DNA of 64,000 nucleotides from Ectobius pallidus. Its lineage: Eukaryota; Arthropoda; Insecta; Blattodea; Ectobiidae. A program made the position numbers and the translations under genes. The stretch is taken from the NCBI GenBank assembly GCA_964059195.1, contig CAXKWD010000003.1, positions 200,346,174 to 200,410,173 on the forward strand, in the 5' to 3' direction. Positions 1 through 11,048 of the stretch are shown here, piece after piece (positions within the stretch are counted from its first letter, which is position 1; every line of letters starts with the position of its first letter). The notes beneath the pieces were generated by a model. The model was not told the origin of the DNA. It ran no database searches and worked only from the letters and a program-made list of their open reading frames with translations.

Positions 1-900
1 ATGCAAAATAGTTAATTAAATAACGAAACGTAAAGCAAAATACCTCTTGTTGGTGACGAAACGACTGGCAAAGTTGTGGCTTGGTAGAGTGAACCCCAGT
101 TTTGGATATCATCTTGTGTGGAAGTGGTCCGTTCGGAGCGTTAGTGAATAGTCACCTTAACAATAACCGAACGGGTTGGGGATATAAGCTTATAGAGTAG
201 AAACAAAGATTCATCAGAACATTTTGAGCATATTTATGGAAAATTATGAACAAGAGAGTGAAAGAAGGAAATAAATTTAGAAAATACTATTGAATGAAAA
301 TATGGCGTATTAAATTGTTTATGCTATTTTGAATAGATCACGATTTAGTATTTTCAGCATATGTTTCTGCTACGTTCAACTGTTTCAAAGAGTGATTTCT
401 TTCAAACAAATTGTTGCCAACCAAAATAACTTGAATCCCGCTACAAACGAAGCTGAAGTCCTCATGCTGAAAGGATCCCCTAGCGGCTACAAAGAGAACA
501 GCACGCTTTCAAGTCTGACCAAAGCCCTCATCTGTAAACGATTAGTATGATGTTCCCACTTAACCAAATGCGCTGGTCCCTGCCACTACAAGCCACCAGG
601 TCAAGCGTTGTAGAAAGATTTCAGTACGTTTTAACTTTTAGCAGCTTAGACTGGACGTGCTTTTTCTACATTTTGGTTACATCTACGGGTAGGATCAAAG
701 CTTATTTTTTAATCACAAATCTACACTCCTTTCCTATCTTTCATAATGTGTCACAGTGAATTGTAGGGAACGACACCTGACTGCTGACCCTTATTCTAAA
801 AAGATTTTTTAAATTTTATTTGTGTGCTTTTACTCCCCTTACATTCCCCAATAAACCTTTTTATTATGAAGTTACATTTCTAGCTCTTTAGACTCCTGAC
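1..900. other. No recognisable gene or repeat
   Basis: AT-rich sequence with short non-conserved frames only. I see no splice-bounded exon, inverted termini or RNA gene. Confidence 0.5.
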
Positions 901-940
901 ATACAGTATGATAGAAAATGTAGACTGTGTAAGACCTTAA

Positions 941-2200
941 TATGACCTGTGCTTCTATATGGATCAGAGACCTGACTCAATCTGACACCGTACGGTTGAG
1001 ACGTTTTGAAAGCAAAATATTGCGGAAAATCTATAGACCTATTACTGTAAAGATGGGGAGGTACGGAGAATGAGAACGAACCAAGAACTACGTACTACCC
1101 GCGCGCGATTTCTTGAGCGCTCGGCTCCCTAGTCCTCATTCGGTAGGTTTCGTTCAACTTCGTAGGTTAATCTGACAACATTGAAACACGAAGTACGCTA
1201 TACACCCTGACATCTAGTGGCTTCAATAATAAGCTTTCATTCTGTCTCAGGATTCTTATTTATTTATTAACATTATCTTTTCTGACGCATCGAGTTATGG
1301 GGAAAAATACAATCTTTCGCACTGCTGATTTCACAAATACTTCATTGTACATCCAACACTTTCCTCACCTCTTTAAGAATTCCGTATGTGCTAATTTCTG
1401 ACGATCCCGTGAACTCTGATGTCAATTTCATGGACTGAAAGTTGAGCGAACTTTTCACAATTTGTATTAAATACGTTTAAAATTAGGCTTATAGCTTTCT
1501 CCACTTTTAGATGCCTTACCTCTCTTACGTTTTAAAACACGAAATGGTGAAGCATGTTCTGCTAAGACTCTTCTTTATGCTTAAAATTAGTCAACCAGTG
1601 TAAAAATATTGAACCTATATTATGCATAATATTCTTATTTGATGACTTATTTGATAACCAAAGGCTTATGACGTGTAATTAATTGTTACGCAATACCGTC
1701 ACCATGTTATATTATTGGACTGCATTAAAATCGTTGTATATTAAAGTCACTACATAAAATACCATACGCTCGATTCTGCTGAAACGTTATTTCTTTGGTT
1801 GACAACACTGCAGAAAGACTGGCGGAATAGCTTTGTTTTGTTCCCCCCGGCCCTCACTTCCCCGTAAATCCAGCGCTCAAGAAGTGGCGCGCGGGTAGTA
1901 TATAACCTCTACAAAGTCCCAGATGTGGTGGAAGTGGTTAAGATCTCAAGATTACGATGGATTGGACACGTGAAGAGGATGAAAGAGACTGAGGACCTAG
2001 CTAGAGTTGTGGACTGCAAACCTGAGGGAAGGAGAGGTAGAGGAAGACCCAAACTGCGTTGGGTGGATAGTATTACGGAGGATTTGAGGAAACTTGGAGT
2101 TAAAGAACGGTAGAAAGTCGCCAAAGACAGGGACGGCTGGAGAAAAGGAAGCAGAGGCTTGAACCTGGCAAGAACTGATCCTGATGATTTCTAGCTCTTA
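941..2200 (+). pseudogene. Decayed non-LTR retrotransposon reverse-transcriptase tail, split by a DNA element
   Basis: The left part (about 950-1090) reads as a frameshifted version of the familiar LINE segment: a YGSET-like start, then VRLRRFESKILRKIYRP, then RRMRTNQEL. The right part (about 1905-2113) reads YNLYKVPDVVEVVKISRLRW, IGHVKRM, then a Gly/Arg-rich GRRGRGRPKLRW and a stop. These match the C-terminal region of reverse transcriptases common in insect genomes. The two halves join when the segment 1091-1898 is removed. Frameshifts and stops show that the copy is dead. The clade is not certain. Confidence 0.75.
1091..1898. mobile_element. Non-autonomous DNA element with about 28-bp terminal inverted repeats, nested in a LINE fragment
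   Basis: ACTACCCGCGCGC...TTCTTGAGCGCT at 1094-1121 is the inverted match of 1872-1899. The interior is AT-rich with no coding potential. The element interrupts a reverse-transcriptase frame: bases before it end in the codons for QEL and bases after it resume with YNLYKVPD. A TA target duplication at the edges is compatible with the restored frame, but the exact ends are ambiguous by a few bases. Confidence 0.65.
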
Positions 2201-2295
2201 CATCTTATGTTTTGACAATGAGCAAGACCTTCACTGTTGTAATTTTTATTAATGTAGCGTGAAACACACTGGCCAATCACAATCATGAAAAAGTG

Positions 2296-2737
2296 TCCGT
2301 GGAACGCCACGCGACAGAAGTGAAACTTGTTTTAATTTTTTGATTTTTTGAAATTTGGATTATTGGATTTTTCAATTTTGGATTGTTGGACATTTTAATA
2401 TTGGGTTTTTGAACTTTTTTAATTTTGGATTTTTAAATTTTTGATATTTTTATTTTTTTATTTAAATTTTTTAAATTTTGGATCTTTGAATTTTTTATTT
2501 TTTGGGTTCTTTAATTTTTTATTTTTAATTTATTTTAAATTTTGAATTTTTTGATTTTTTAAATTTTGGATAAGCCTAATCATTGAGTTGATTGTTTTCT
2601 GTGCAGTCCGTTCCGTCACAGCCACTAATTTCGTGACGATTTTGAGCGTAACAATTTCGTGACGATTTTCTCCGTAACGCAAGTTTGGGTTAGCTCTCGA
2701 TTTACTCCTACAGCGGCTAAAAAAGTTTCAATTCAAA
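2296..2737 (+). mobile_element. T-rich minisatellite element, copy 1
   Basis: It starts near GTGGAACGCCACGCGACAG, runs through about 240 bp of imperfect short repeats built on TTTTTAATTTTGGAT, and ends with a unique block containing GAGTTGATTGTTTTCTGTGC and two copies of TTTCGTGACGATTTT. Related copies lie at 15828-16500 (same strand) and 52370-53000 (opposite strand). The flanks here (CTGGCCAATCACAATCA before, CATTTGAGTGTCCCC after) are contiguous, in inverted orientation, at about 57125-57170, which looks like the empty site. Confidence 0.6.
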
Positions 2738-2845
2738 AAGCGGGACATTTGAGTGTCCCCAATAAAACTTCCGGAACAGCGGTACATTTTATCAAAAAAC
2801 GGGACTTTTCCGGGGAAAACGGGACGAATGGACACCCTAGGATAT
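2738..2845 (-). repeat. Terminal part of a TAGGGTGTCC-type DNA element
   Basis: Read on the minus strand the segment begins TAGGGTGTCCATTCGTCCCG and continues into GGGAC-rich sequence. It matches the left part of the element at 57050-58179. Copy 1 of the T-rich element has split it from its inner part (about 2235-2295). Confidence 0.5.
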
Positions 2846-3254
2846 CAGTAACTGCAGCTTTTGTCGGAGACAACTGGGAAGAGACGGATAATGAAAACAT
2901 TTTCTTTCAACTTGTTATGTAGAAGCGCAAATTTTCCGTTCGTTGACCTGTCACTTATTATGGGATGGATCCTGTATTTTCTCTCGCGTCTATGGCGCCG
3001 ATGAACAACTAATGCAGCACATAATGCAACTACTGCATTACTAGTTAATGAGTTGTCCATAATTTGCTAGAACACCGACTGGAATGAACAGACCACGTTT
3101 GTATTCACTAACATTCTCAGCGTGAAAACAAGCTCGTGTGGCCATGAGTGCTGCAGATTTTCCGGCGTATGGCCCGCATACTCAGCAGTTGACGAGCGCT
3201 GTACTTGTGCCATTTTAAGAAGACCTCGTCCCAAACCATCGTCTATCTACAATA

Positions 3255-4870
3255 GCTATTTATGTATCAAGTACGCAAAATAACGCGTTAGCGGACGAAT
3301 CTAGTATAGCGGCCGAGGCTGAAATACTGGATGAGTCCGATAAACTTTTTGCGTAGTACGTGATTCATACAATATTTTTTAGTAAATGCTCTCTAAATTA
3401 TATGAAATGAATTAAACATTATAATTAATTAATTATAATGGAAGATAGTCAGCGATTTGTTCAAGTCATATTCTCAAGGCCATCTGAATCGCCTAACAAC
3501 AATGGACTGTACGTACCAATACGAAATGCGGTATAGATGCATAATATATGAGTAGCTTTTTGTAAACAGTAATGCATATGAACTAATATTTATGAAAAGC
3601 TTGTGGAAATATGAATGATAATCCCGAGGAAATTTCAATCCCAGTCAGAAACATTGAATTGGAGCTGGTGCCAGCAATATCACGGAAGCAATATAATATG
3701 AGATGGAATATATTGCAAGCAATCCATGGTAAGCAATGATTTGCTTGTGAACGAAGATGTGAAAAGTTGATGGCTTATATTTGTTGTTATATAATGAAGT
3801 AAACTACCGTATTTTTTTAAAAACCCGGTAGAGTTTCTGATTATCATAAGAAACATATTTACTTAAATTTGGTGTTTTATTAGCAATTATATGCTTAAAT
3901 CCATGTTAAGTTGGTGTGACTGGTCAACGCCATCTTGATTTTGTTTATAGATTGCCATGACGACTTTAAAGTACTAGGCCGATAAAACTGCATTATGAAT
4001 GCAGTTTTATGCAATTTTAGCGACCTTGATTGCTAAATAGATATTTATGTATCAAGTACGCAAAATAATGCTTTAGCGGACGAATCTAGTATAGCGGCCG
4101 AGTCCGTTAACGTTTTTGCGTACGTGGTGCATACAATATTTTTAAGTAAAAGCTCTCTAAATTAAATTAAATTAAACAAAATACCTTATAAATAATTATA
4201 ATGAAAGTTAGTCAGCCATTTGTTAAACTCATATTCCCACAGCCACCTAAATCGCAAAACAACAATGAACCGTACGTACCAATACGAAATGAGGTATAGC
4301 CTAGCTGCATTATGAGTCGCTATTTGTAAACAATAATGCTTACGAACTATAATTATGAAAAGCTTGTGAAAATATGAGTGATAATCCCGAGGAAATTTCA
4401 ATCCAAGCTAGAAACTTTGAATTGGAGTTGGTGCCAGCAACATGACGGCAATAGTAGACTATGAGAAGGAATATATTGCAAGCAATCCATGGTAAGCATT
4501 CATTCTCTTGTGACCCAAGATGTGAAAAGTTGTTGGCTTGTAAATGTTGTTATATGATGAAAAAGGCTACCCTATTTTGCAAAAAACCCTGGTAAAGTTT
4601 CTGATTATCATAAAAAAACATGTTGGCTTAAATTTGTTGTTTTATGACTAAGTATATGCTTAAATCCATGTTAAAGTTGGTGTGAATGGTCAATGCCATC
4701 TGAGTTTTGTTTATAGATTGCTATGACGACTTTAAGGTACAAGGCCGATAAAACTGCATTTTGAATGCAATTTTATGCAATTTTAGCGGCCTTGGTTGAT
4801 AAAATGCAATTTTTCGGCTTGTTACCAGTTCGACAAGCAGCTGTTTTAGAGAGCGTGTACTAAAAAAGAA
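3255..4870. repeat. Partial tandem duplication of an interspersed repeat
   Basis: The segment beginning TATGTATCAAGTACGCAAAA at about 3258 recurs at about 4043, so the units are about 785 bp apart and share most of their length (TTAGCGGACGAATCTAGTAT, then a stretch containing CCGAGGAAATTTCAATCC). A third copy is at 54112-54946. The first unit stops short of the right end (TTTTAGAGAGCGTGTACTAA) that the second has at about 4843-4862. Only short, non-conserved reading frames are present, so I treat it as non-coding. Confidence 0.6.
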
Positions 4871-4899
4871 TATAATAACATTGTTCCGTATTACGAAAA

Positions 4900-5464
4900 T
4901 CTGCACAGACACCGACACCGACAAAGAGCAGATGCTCTTGTAGTCACGTGGATTTCCCCAGTGTTGCCGCTGTCATTCTCCACTTCTCAAGTGAAGTAAA
5001 CGTGCCATTGTATGTATTTGGCAACATTTTAATGGACTGCAGACAAGTGTGAATACGCCTAATTACCTTTCTATTCACTGATTGACAGGTCGAAGAGGAT
5101 TAGGGTGGCAGCAGGTAGAGTCTTTAAGAAGTGGCACCCACAATATTCATGTCTTTGGTGTGTTGACAATAACCACTGCATCGTCGGGGAGAATGATTCA
5201 TTTAATTGAAAATATCAAGTATTTACACTTTACACAAATTGTATAACTGGAAGGAAGCTACGTGTCTGCATCAGGAAGTCATCACAGTATAATGAGACTT
5301 GACGTCACGTTTGCAAAGTTCGATACGATCACTTATGTTGTTAATTATTGTCCAGACAGACGGTATTGTTTCACAAGTTCACATTATGTTAGTACAGCTG
5401 TGGTCATTGAAAAATGAGTCGTGGTCATTGAAAAATGTGTCGTGTTTTCGTCATGTAATTGTAC
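4900..5464. other. No recognisable gene
   Basis: The stretch between the tandem repeat and the mariner remnant contains no coding signal I can support. Position 5404-5445 has a short direct repeat (TGGTCATTGAAAAATG twice). Confidence 0.45.
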
Positions 5465-5860
5465 TAGCGTGGATCGAAAAGTAACGCAGAATAATTTTTT
5501 TACAAAAAGTTTTTATAAGTACAATTACAAACAAATGCACACATGAAGGGACATCTTTTGTCTATTTTTCTATATAGTTGCCAAGTTTCTCAACACATTT
5601 CTTCCATCGTGATACCAGTTTAAAAATACCCTGTTCATACAAGTCCGTTCGGTTGGAGTATAGCCATCTGGGAACAGCTGTTTTCACTTCTGCGTCTGAC
5701 GCAAAGCGTTTACCGGTCAGGAATTTCTTCACGGGATCAAACAAATGAAAGTCCGACTGTGCCCCATGTTGCTGCAGCTGTTCGTGCGAAAATCAACAAA
5801 TTTGGTTGGGAGGTGCGCCAGCATCCTCCATACAGTCCAGACCTGGCACTACATTAACCA
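5465..5860. pseudogene. Mariner-type transposase remnant with internal inversion
   Basis: On the minus strand 5756-5562 reads SDFHLFDPVKKFLTGKRFAS, then a tail with KLVSRWKKCVEKLGNYIEK and a stop. This is the C-terminal end of a mariner (SETMAR-like) transposase. Directly beside it, on the plus strand from about 5756 to 5850, the preceding part of the same domain is read: VPHVAAAVRAKINKFGWEVR then QHPPYSPDLAL. In intact proteins PPYSPDLAP runs straight into SD.HLF, so the two pieces are adjacent but in opposite orientation. The rest of the transposase is absent. Confidence 0.75.
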
Positions 5861-6401
5861 CAAATGGACAATGAAATTTATCAATGATCTTGTGAAGAAG
5901 TTCAAATTCTTGGACGCTTCTTTTACTCTTATTACAGTGCTGAACATGTTATAACGACCTTTTCCCATCGAGAGTAAAATAGCAATGTTGTAATGATCAT
6001 GTACAGGTGTTATCAATGTTACATTTTCTTTGCGATTTCTGAATTTTGGGATCAGTACGGAAACGTGTCCCATTATACTGTGTTTGACTCCTTCACTTTG
6101 TGTTGTAATTTTTGGGATCACAGGACCCTCTGGTACTTAGTGGCCAAAATTTCACGGCTACTCTCCCTACTTTGCATTATTTAAAAATTCACTCATAACA
6201 AGAGTTTTCGACCCTGGCAGCCGTCATTAAGCTATAGAATAATTGTGGATTGTGTAAATACCATGAGAACCACACACAGATATAACGGTCAGTGGAGCCA
6301 AAAGTTTGCCAAATGCCTATTATAACTTACGTAGCAGAGAAAAAGAAAAATTTTAAACGCGATAAGACATTTCAAGATACCTTGAAAGAGTGCGTTACAT
6401 T

Positions 6402-7884
6402 TCGATGGCTTGGTTCCAAATATGGCTATCTGTAAAAACATAATTTTACAGTACAAGCAAAATAAAGTTCAGAAATAAATAGCAAATCAACATTTTTCAC
6501 ATAATTACTTTGGTACTTTGGTTGGTTAGTGCTCCATTTTTAAACATATCAGTTTGAAACATTTGGAACCTACAGATAATGTTATTAAGTGCCAGTATGG
6601 TACTTTATGAGATTGTGTGGTGGACGAAAAAATGTCTATCCGTCTGTCTGTCCGTCTGTCTGTCTGTCCGTCTGTCTGTCCGTGTGTCTGTACGCACCAT
6701 AACTCAAATACGCTTTTTCGGATTTTCATGAAACTTGGAAAACACATTTATAATGACCATGGGAAGAACCCTATTGATATTGAACCAAATCGGTTCACCG
6801 GTACCGGAGTAATGCCCAATTTAGTGCCTATTTTAATAGATTATGCCGCCTTTCTAATAGAAAGGCGCCATCACTCAAATACGCTGTATCGGATTTCCAT
6901 GAAACTTAGTATACCCATTTATGACGTCCATGAGAAGTGCCCTATTGAATTTGAACCTAATCTGTTGACCGGTACCGGAGTAAAACCCAATTTAGTGTCT
7001 ACTTTAAAGGCGCAATAACTCAAATACGCTTTATCGGATATTTATGAAACTTCGTATACGCATTTATAATGTCCATGGGAAGACGTTTATTGATATTGGA
7101 CCAAATCGGTTGGCCATTACCGGAATAATGCCCAATTTAGTGTTTTTTTGTTAATATATAAGAAGTCGCGATAACTCAAATATGCTTTATTGGATTTTCC
7201 TGAAATTTTGTATACCCATTTATAATGTACGTGGAAAGACGTCTACTGATATTGGACCAAATCGGTAGACCGGTACCGGAGTAAAACCCAATTTAGTGTA
7301 TATTTTAAAGACGCGGTAACTCAAATACGCTGTGCCGGATTTTTATGAAACTTGGTATACACATTTATGATGTCCATGGGAAGACGTCTATTCATAATGG
7401 ATAAAATCGGTTGACCTGTTTCGGAGTAATGCTCAATTTAGTACCTATTTTATGGCAATATACGTATTCGAAAGATTTTATAAAAAAAATGAAAATTAGT
7501 TATCTTGACAACATAGCCTATTGTTTTACTGTGATGTTATATGGCCTTGGAAATTAAAATACAGGTAGCTATGACAAAAAACATATTGATTTACATGCGC
7601 TTATCCAACTAGACCGTTAAAAGGACCCAGGTGGCCGAGATGGTAGACCTTTCTTCTTCGGTAAGCCCTGCTTAATGAATAAATCTGGAGCTTAACTTGG
7701 AAATCAATTTTTAAAAAAAACATATTCTGCATATCATAATTGCAGTCATAGCTGATTAAACAAAAACATACTGGCACTTTGTTACATCAGTTTACCTGAT
7801 TTTTATTGTGAGTCTGTTTGTGCAAAAATCCCAAAATTGAAAATTTTGCAGATAGCTATATCTGAAACCAAGCAATCGGTTTAG
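6402..7884. mobile_element. TIR-flanked element containing a copy of repeat family A
   Basis: The left end (about 6402-6440: CGATGGCTTGGTTCC, then a stretch containing GGCTATCTGTAAAA) is the imperfect inverse of the right end (about 7846-7884: TTTTGCAGATAGCTATATC then GAAACCAAGCAATCGG). Repeat family A occupies 6585-7804 inside it. The boundaries are approximate and no target duplication was found. Confidence 0.45.
6585..7804 (+). repeat. Repeat family A, copy 1 (five internal units)
   Basis: It starts TTAAGTGCCAGTATGGTACT, has a (CTGT/CCGT)n microsatellite, then five diverged units of about 135-180 bp, each opening with ATAACTCAAATACGC and carrying ACCGGTACCGGAGTAATGCC. It ends with ACATACTGGCACTTTGTTAC then ATCAGTTTACCTGATTT. 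The AAGTGCCAGTATG box at the start is the inverse of CATACTGGCACTT near the end. The open frames across the units reflect their periodicity; I do not think they are protein genes. Other copies are at 9743-10655, 51019-51755 and 55230-56123, with a terminal fragment at 19797-19950. Confidence 0.7.
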
Positions 7885-8084
7885 TTATAACTAGGGCCCG
7901 AATTCTTAGGTTTTAAACTATTTTGTCCTTGCTACCTAACTGTGACATTTTAACATAATTATCCGTTTCAGTGTCACAACAGTCACATTTCAATCTTATA
8001 AAACCTAAAAATGGCTAAATGTTTTTTTTTAAATTAAAACCCGATAAAATACTTAAACTTAGGAGGAAGAAGAATAAAGTGCAT

Positions 8085-9361
8085 AAGATTTGCTGGCTTT
8101 GCTAGCAGAAGATGAAATGACACCGCGTGTCATGCTGATGGAGCTAGACAAATGTGAGGACTATGGGATGAAGATAAATATAAATAAGACGAAGACCATG
8201 GTTATTAGAAGAGAACTCAAGAAGGTAGACGTGAGAATTAAGGATGAGGTTGTTGAACAAGTGGACAGGTTCAAATACTTGGGTTGTACTATCAGTAGCA
8301 ACTAGGGCTGAACCGATTAATCGATTAATCGGCTCGATTAATCGATTAAACATTTAATTGTCGATCAATTACATTTTCCGATTAATCGGTTTAGTCGAAT
8401 TCTGAAAAAACTTTTTCGAGAAATGGGTCAAATGACCAAACTCCTTTCTCTCGCTTCTCCGGCCTTGGCACATCATGTGCCATTCAGCCTAATGTGTCAA
8501 AACAATTCCCGTTATTCAGAAACCTGAAGGGTAGTTTAGTCAACAAATTCGTGTGTCTCAAGTCTTGGCTGAAAAAGTAACCGGAAATGTAAGTTTTGTG
8601 TATATTTTTTCACTAGTTAACTAATGATGGTATTCATTAATTCAGGATTTCTTCTGATTATCTGTAGTGTAGTAGTTATTAAACGTGTAAAACAATATTA
8701 AATATACACTTTGATTTCGTTTAAAATGCCGACCTGTTTGTCGATTAATCAGTCGATTAATCGGTCGGTTAATCGATTAAAGTCAAGCGTTCACTCGATT
8801 AGAAATTTTAATCGATTTTCAGCCCTAGTAGCAACATGAGCTGCTGTCAAGAAGTAAAAAAGAGGATAGCAATGGCAAAAGAATCTTTTAACAGGAAGAG
8901 GAAAATCTTCTGTGGGCCTTTGGAAAAGGAACTAAGGAAAAGGCTAATGAAAGTGCTTTTTGTGGAATGTAGCGTTGTATGGTGCAGAAACTTGGACATT
9001 ACAACGAAATGAAGAAAAAACGACTGGAAGCATTTGAGATGTGGGTATGGAGAAGGATGGAGCAAATACCATGGACAGATAAAGTTAAAAATAAAGATTT
9101 GCTAGGCAGAGTGGGAGAGAGAAGAGTTTTATTGGAAATCATCAGGAAGAGGAAAAGAAATTGGACGGGACATTGGCTAAGAAGAAATTGTCTACTGAAA
9201 GATGCCATAGAAGGGATAATAAATGGGAAGAAGGTCCGAGACAGAAGAAGATACCAGATGATAGACAACATTAAAATAAATGAACTATATGTAGACACAA
9301 AAAGGAAGGCTGAGAGAAGGGAAGAGTGGAGAATGCTGAGTTTGCAGTGAAAGACCTGCAC
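8085..9361 (+). pseudogene. Non-LTR reverse-transcriptase C-terminal fragment, split by a hAT MITE
   Basis: The left part (8090-8302) encodes KCEDYGMKININKTKTMVIR and VDRFKYLGCTISSN. After the insertion (8303-8827) and the duplicated 8 bp the frame resumes with CCQEVKKRIAMAKESFNRKR. The later part (8979-9350) encodes LEAFEMWVWRRMEQIPWTDK, a GHWLRRNCLL-like motif and a basic tail. This order (KTK.M, YLG, EI..RIAMAK.AF, FE.W.WRR, GH.LRR) is the standard C-terminal RT region of insect LINEs. A frame change near 8960 inactivates it. Confidence 0.8.
8303..8827. mobile_element. hAT MITE (525 bp) with TSD GTAGCAAC
   Basis: The termini are TAGGGCTGAA and TTCAGCCCTA, and the flanks GTAGCAAC at 8295-8302 and 8828-8835 are identical 8-mers. 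Both ends contain clusters of the dyad ATCGATTAATCG. There is no coding content. Removing the element and one target copy restores the LINE reading frame. Confidence 0.88.
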
Positions 9362-9742
9362 CTGGGCAGAATACTATGAATGTATTAATAGACGTAATGT
9401 GAAATTAATCTAATATTATTATTGTTCTACGAAAAATTATTTTTTAAAGATCTGTCTCCATTTTGCCTTGTCCATTCTTGGCAATGCATTTGTAACAGAA
9501 AATTTTCATTTTATAATTTTTTCATTTTGTACCCCATTGTCCAGAAAAGGAAATCGTTAGTGATCCGAAATCCCCGGTTACTTTAGAAGTAAATTAAAGT
9601 CATTTTTAAGATGCTTACACTTACAGTGTATTCACAATGTTACCTCCAGGAAGATGTCGAAAGTAAAGTATTCTAAAAGATGGTTGATTAATTGAAAAAC
9701 GTTCTTGTTGATTCTATGTGGTGTCTGTGTTTATATGTTTTA

Positions 9743-10655
9743 TTAAGTGCCAGTATGGTACTTTATGAGATTGTGTGGGGGACGAAAAAATGTCTGTCCG
9801 TCTGTCTGTCTGTCTGTCTGTCCGTCCGTCTGTCCGTGCGTCTGTACGCACCATAACTCAAGTACGCTTTTTCGGATTTTCATGAAACTTGGTATAAACA
9901 TTCATAATGTCGATGGGAAGAACCCTATTGATATTGAACCAAATCGGTTCACCGGTACCGGAGTAATGCCCAATTTAGTGCCTATTTTAATAGATTATGG
10001 CGCCTTTCTCATAGAAAGGCGCCATCACTCAAATACGCTGTAACGGATTTTCATGAAACTTGGTATACCCATTTATGACGTCCGTGAGAAGTGCCCTATT
10101 GAATTTGAACCTAATCTGTTGACCGGTACCGGAGTAAAACCCAATTTAGTGTATATTTTAAAGACGCGGTAACTCAAATACGCTTTACCGGATTTTTATG
10201 AAACTTGGTATACACATTTACAATGTCCATGGGAAGACGTCTATTCATAATGGATAAAATCAGTTGATCTGTTTCGGAGTAATGCTCAATTTAGTGCCTA
10301 TTTTATGGCAATATACGTATTCGAAAGAATTTATAAAAAAAATGAAAATCAGTTATCTTGACAACATAGCCTATTGTTTTACTGTGATCTTATAAGGCCT
10401 TGGAAATTAAAATACAGGTAGCTATGACAAAAAACACTATTGTTTTACATGCCTATCCAACTAGACCGTTAAAATGACCCAGGTGCCGATATGGTAGACC
10501 TTTGTTCTTCCGTAAGCCCTGCTTAATGAATAAATCTGGAGCTTAACTTGGAAATCAATTTAAAAAAAAAAAACATATTCTGCATATCATAATTGCAGTC
10601 ATAACTGATTAAACAAAAACATACTGGCACTTTTTTACATCAGTTTACCTGATTT
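9743..10655 (+). repeat. Repeat family A, copy 2 (three internal units)
   Basis: It has the same start (TATTAAGTGCCAGTATGG), CTGT microsatellite and end (CATACTGGCACTT...TTACCTGATTT) as copy 1 but only three ATAACTCAA-type units, at about 9852, 10025 and 10170. It is nested in the hAT-like composite 7892-10935. Confidence 0.7.
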
Positions 10656-11031
10656 TTTTTATGTGGAGTTGGAAAACAAAGGAAAAATTCTAAAAAATTG
10701 TGTTCCATAGGCTAAACTGTAACAGTTGAAAACTAAGCAAAAAAGTATTTCTATGGTCTTATGTTTTAGAATATAGGCCTATAATCCTAAGTGAAAATAA
10801 TATTAGTTAATGTATTTGTCATAGTGTTTCTTGTATTTATTAAATATTAATATGGTAAAAAAACTAAAGTGAAACTATTTTAATATGTTTAAAAAAACAA
10901 TACAGGGTTTATAAAAACCTGAAATCCGGGCCATAGTTAAAACTAGTAAGCCGAAGAAATAAAGATAATTTCGTTAATAAAACCAGAAACGCCATAACCC
11001 GCACAATGAAACTCTTTTTCCTTTCTTTTCT

Positions 11032-11048
11032 TTCTTTCTTTCTTTCCA
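11032..11048 (+). repeat. (CTTT)n microsatellite
   Basis: A short run of TTTCTTTCTTTC within a pyrimidine-rich tract. Confidence 0.8.

Larger units (their letters stand above)
7892..10935. mobile_element. hAT-like composite element with 8-bp target duplication
   Basis: The left end TAGGGCCCGAATTCTTAGG and the right end (inverse of AAACCTGAAATCCGGGCCATA) form imperfect terminal inverted repeats. The flanks GTTATAAC (7884-7891) and GTTAAAAC (10936-10943) match at 7 of 8 positions, as expected of an old hAT target duplication. The 3.04-kb interior holds a LINE reverse-transcriptase fragment, itself split by a 525-bp hAT MITE, and copy 2 of repeat family A. No hAT transposase remains. Confidence 0.6.

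Noticed and set aside
4186..4401. Minus-strand 71-codon frame with a partial match at 54259-54495
   Set aside because: The similarity is explained by copies of the same DNA repeat; the frames differ by indels and show no sign of protein-level conservation.
6617..7018. 133-codon frame with repeated IFMKLG and TGTGVMPNLV motifs; similar frames at 9747, 51527 and 55712
   Set aside because: The frame follows the periodic non-coding units of repeat family A, starts in a CTGT microsatellite and is broken at different points in each copy.
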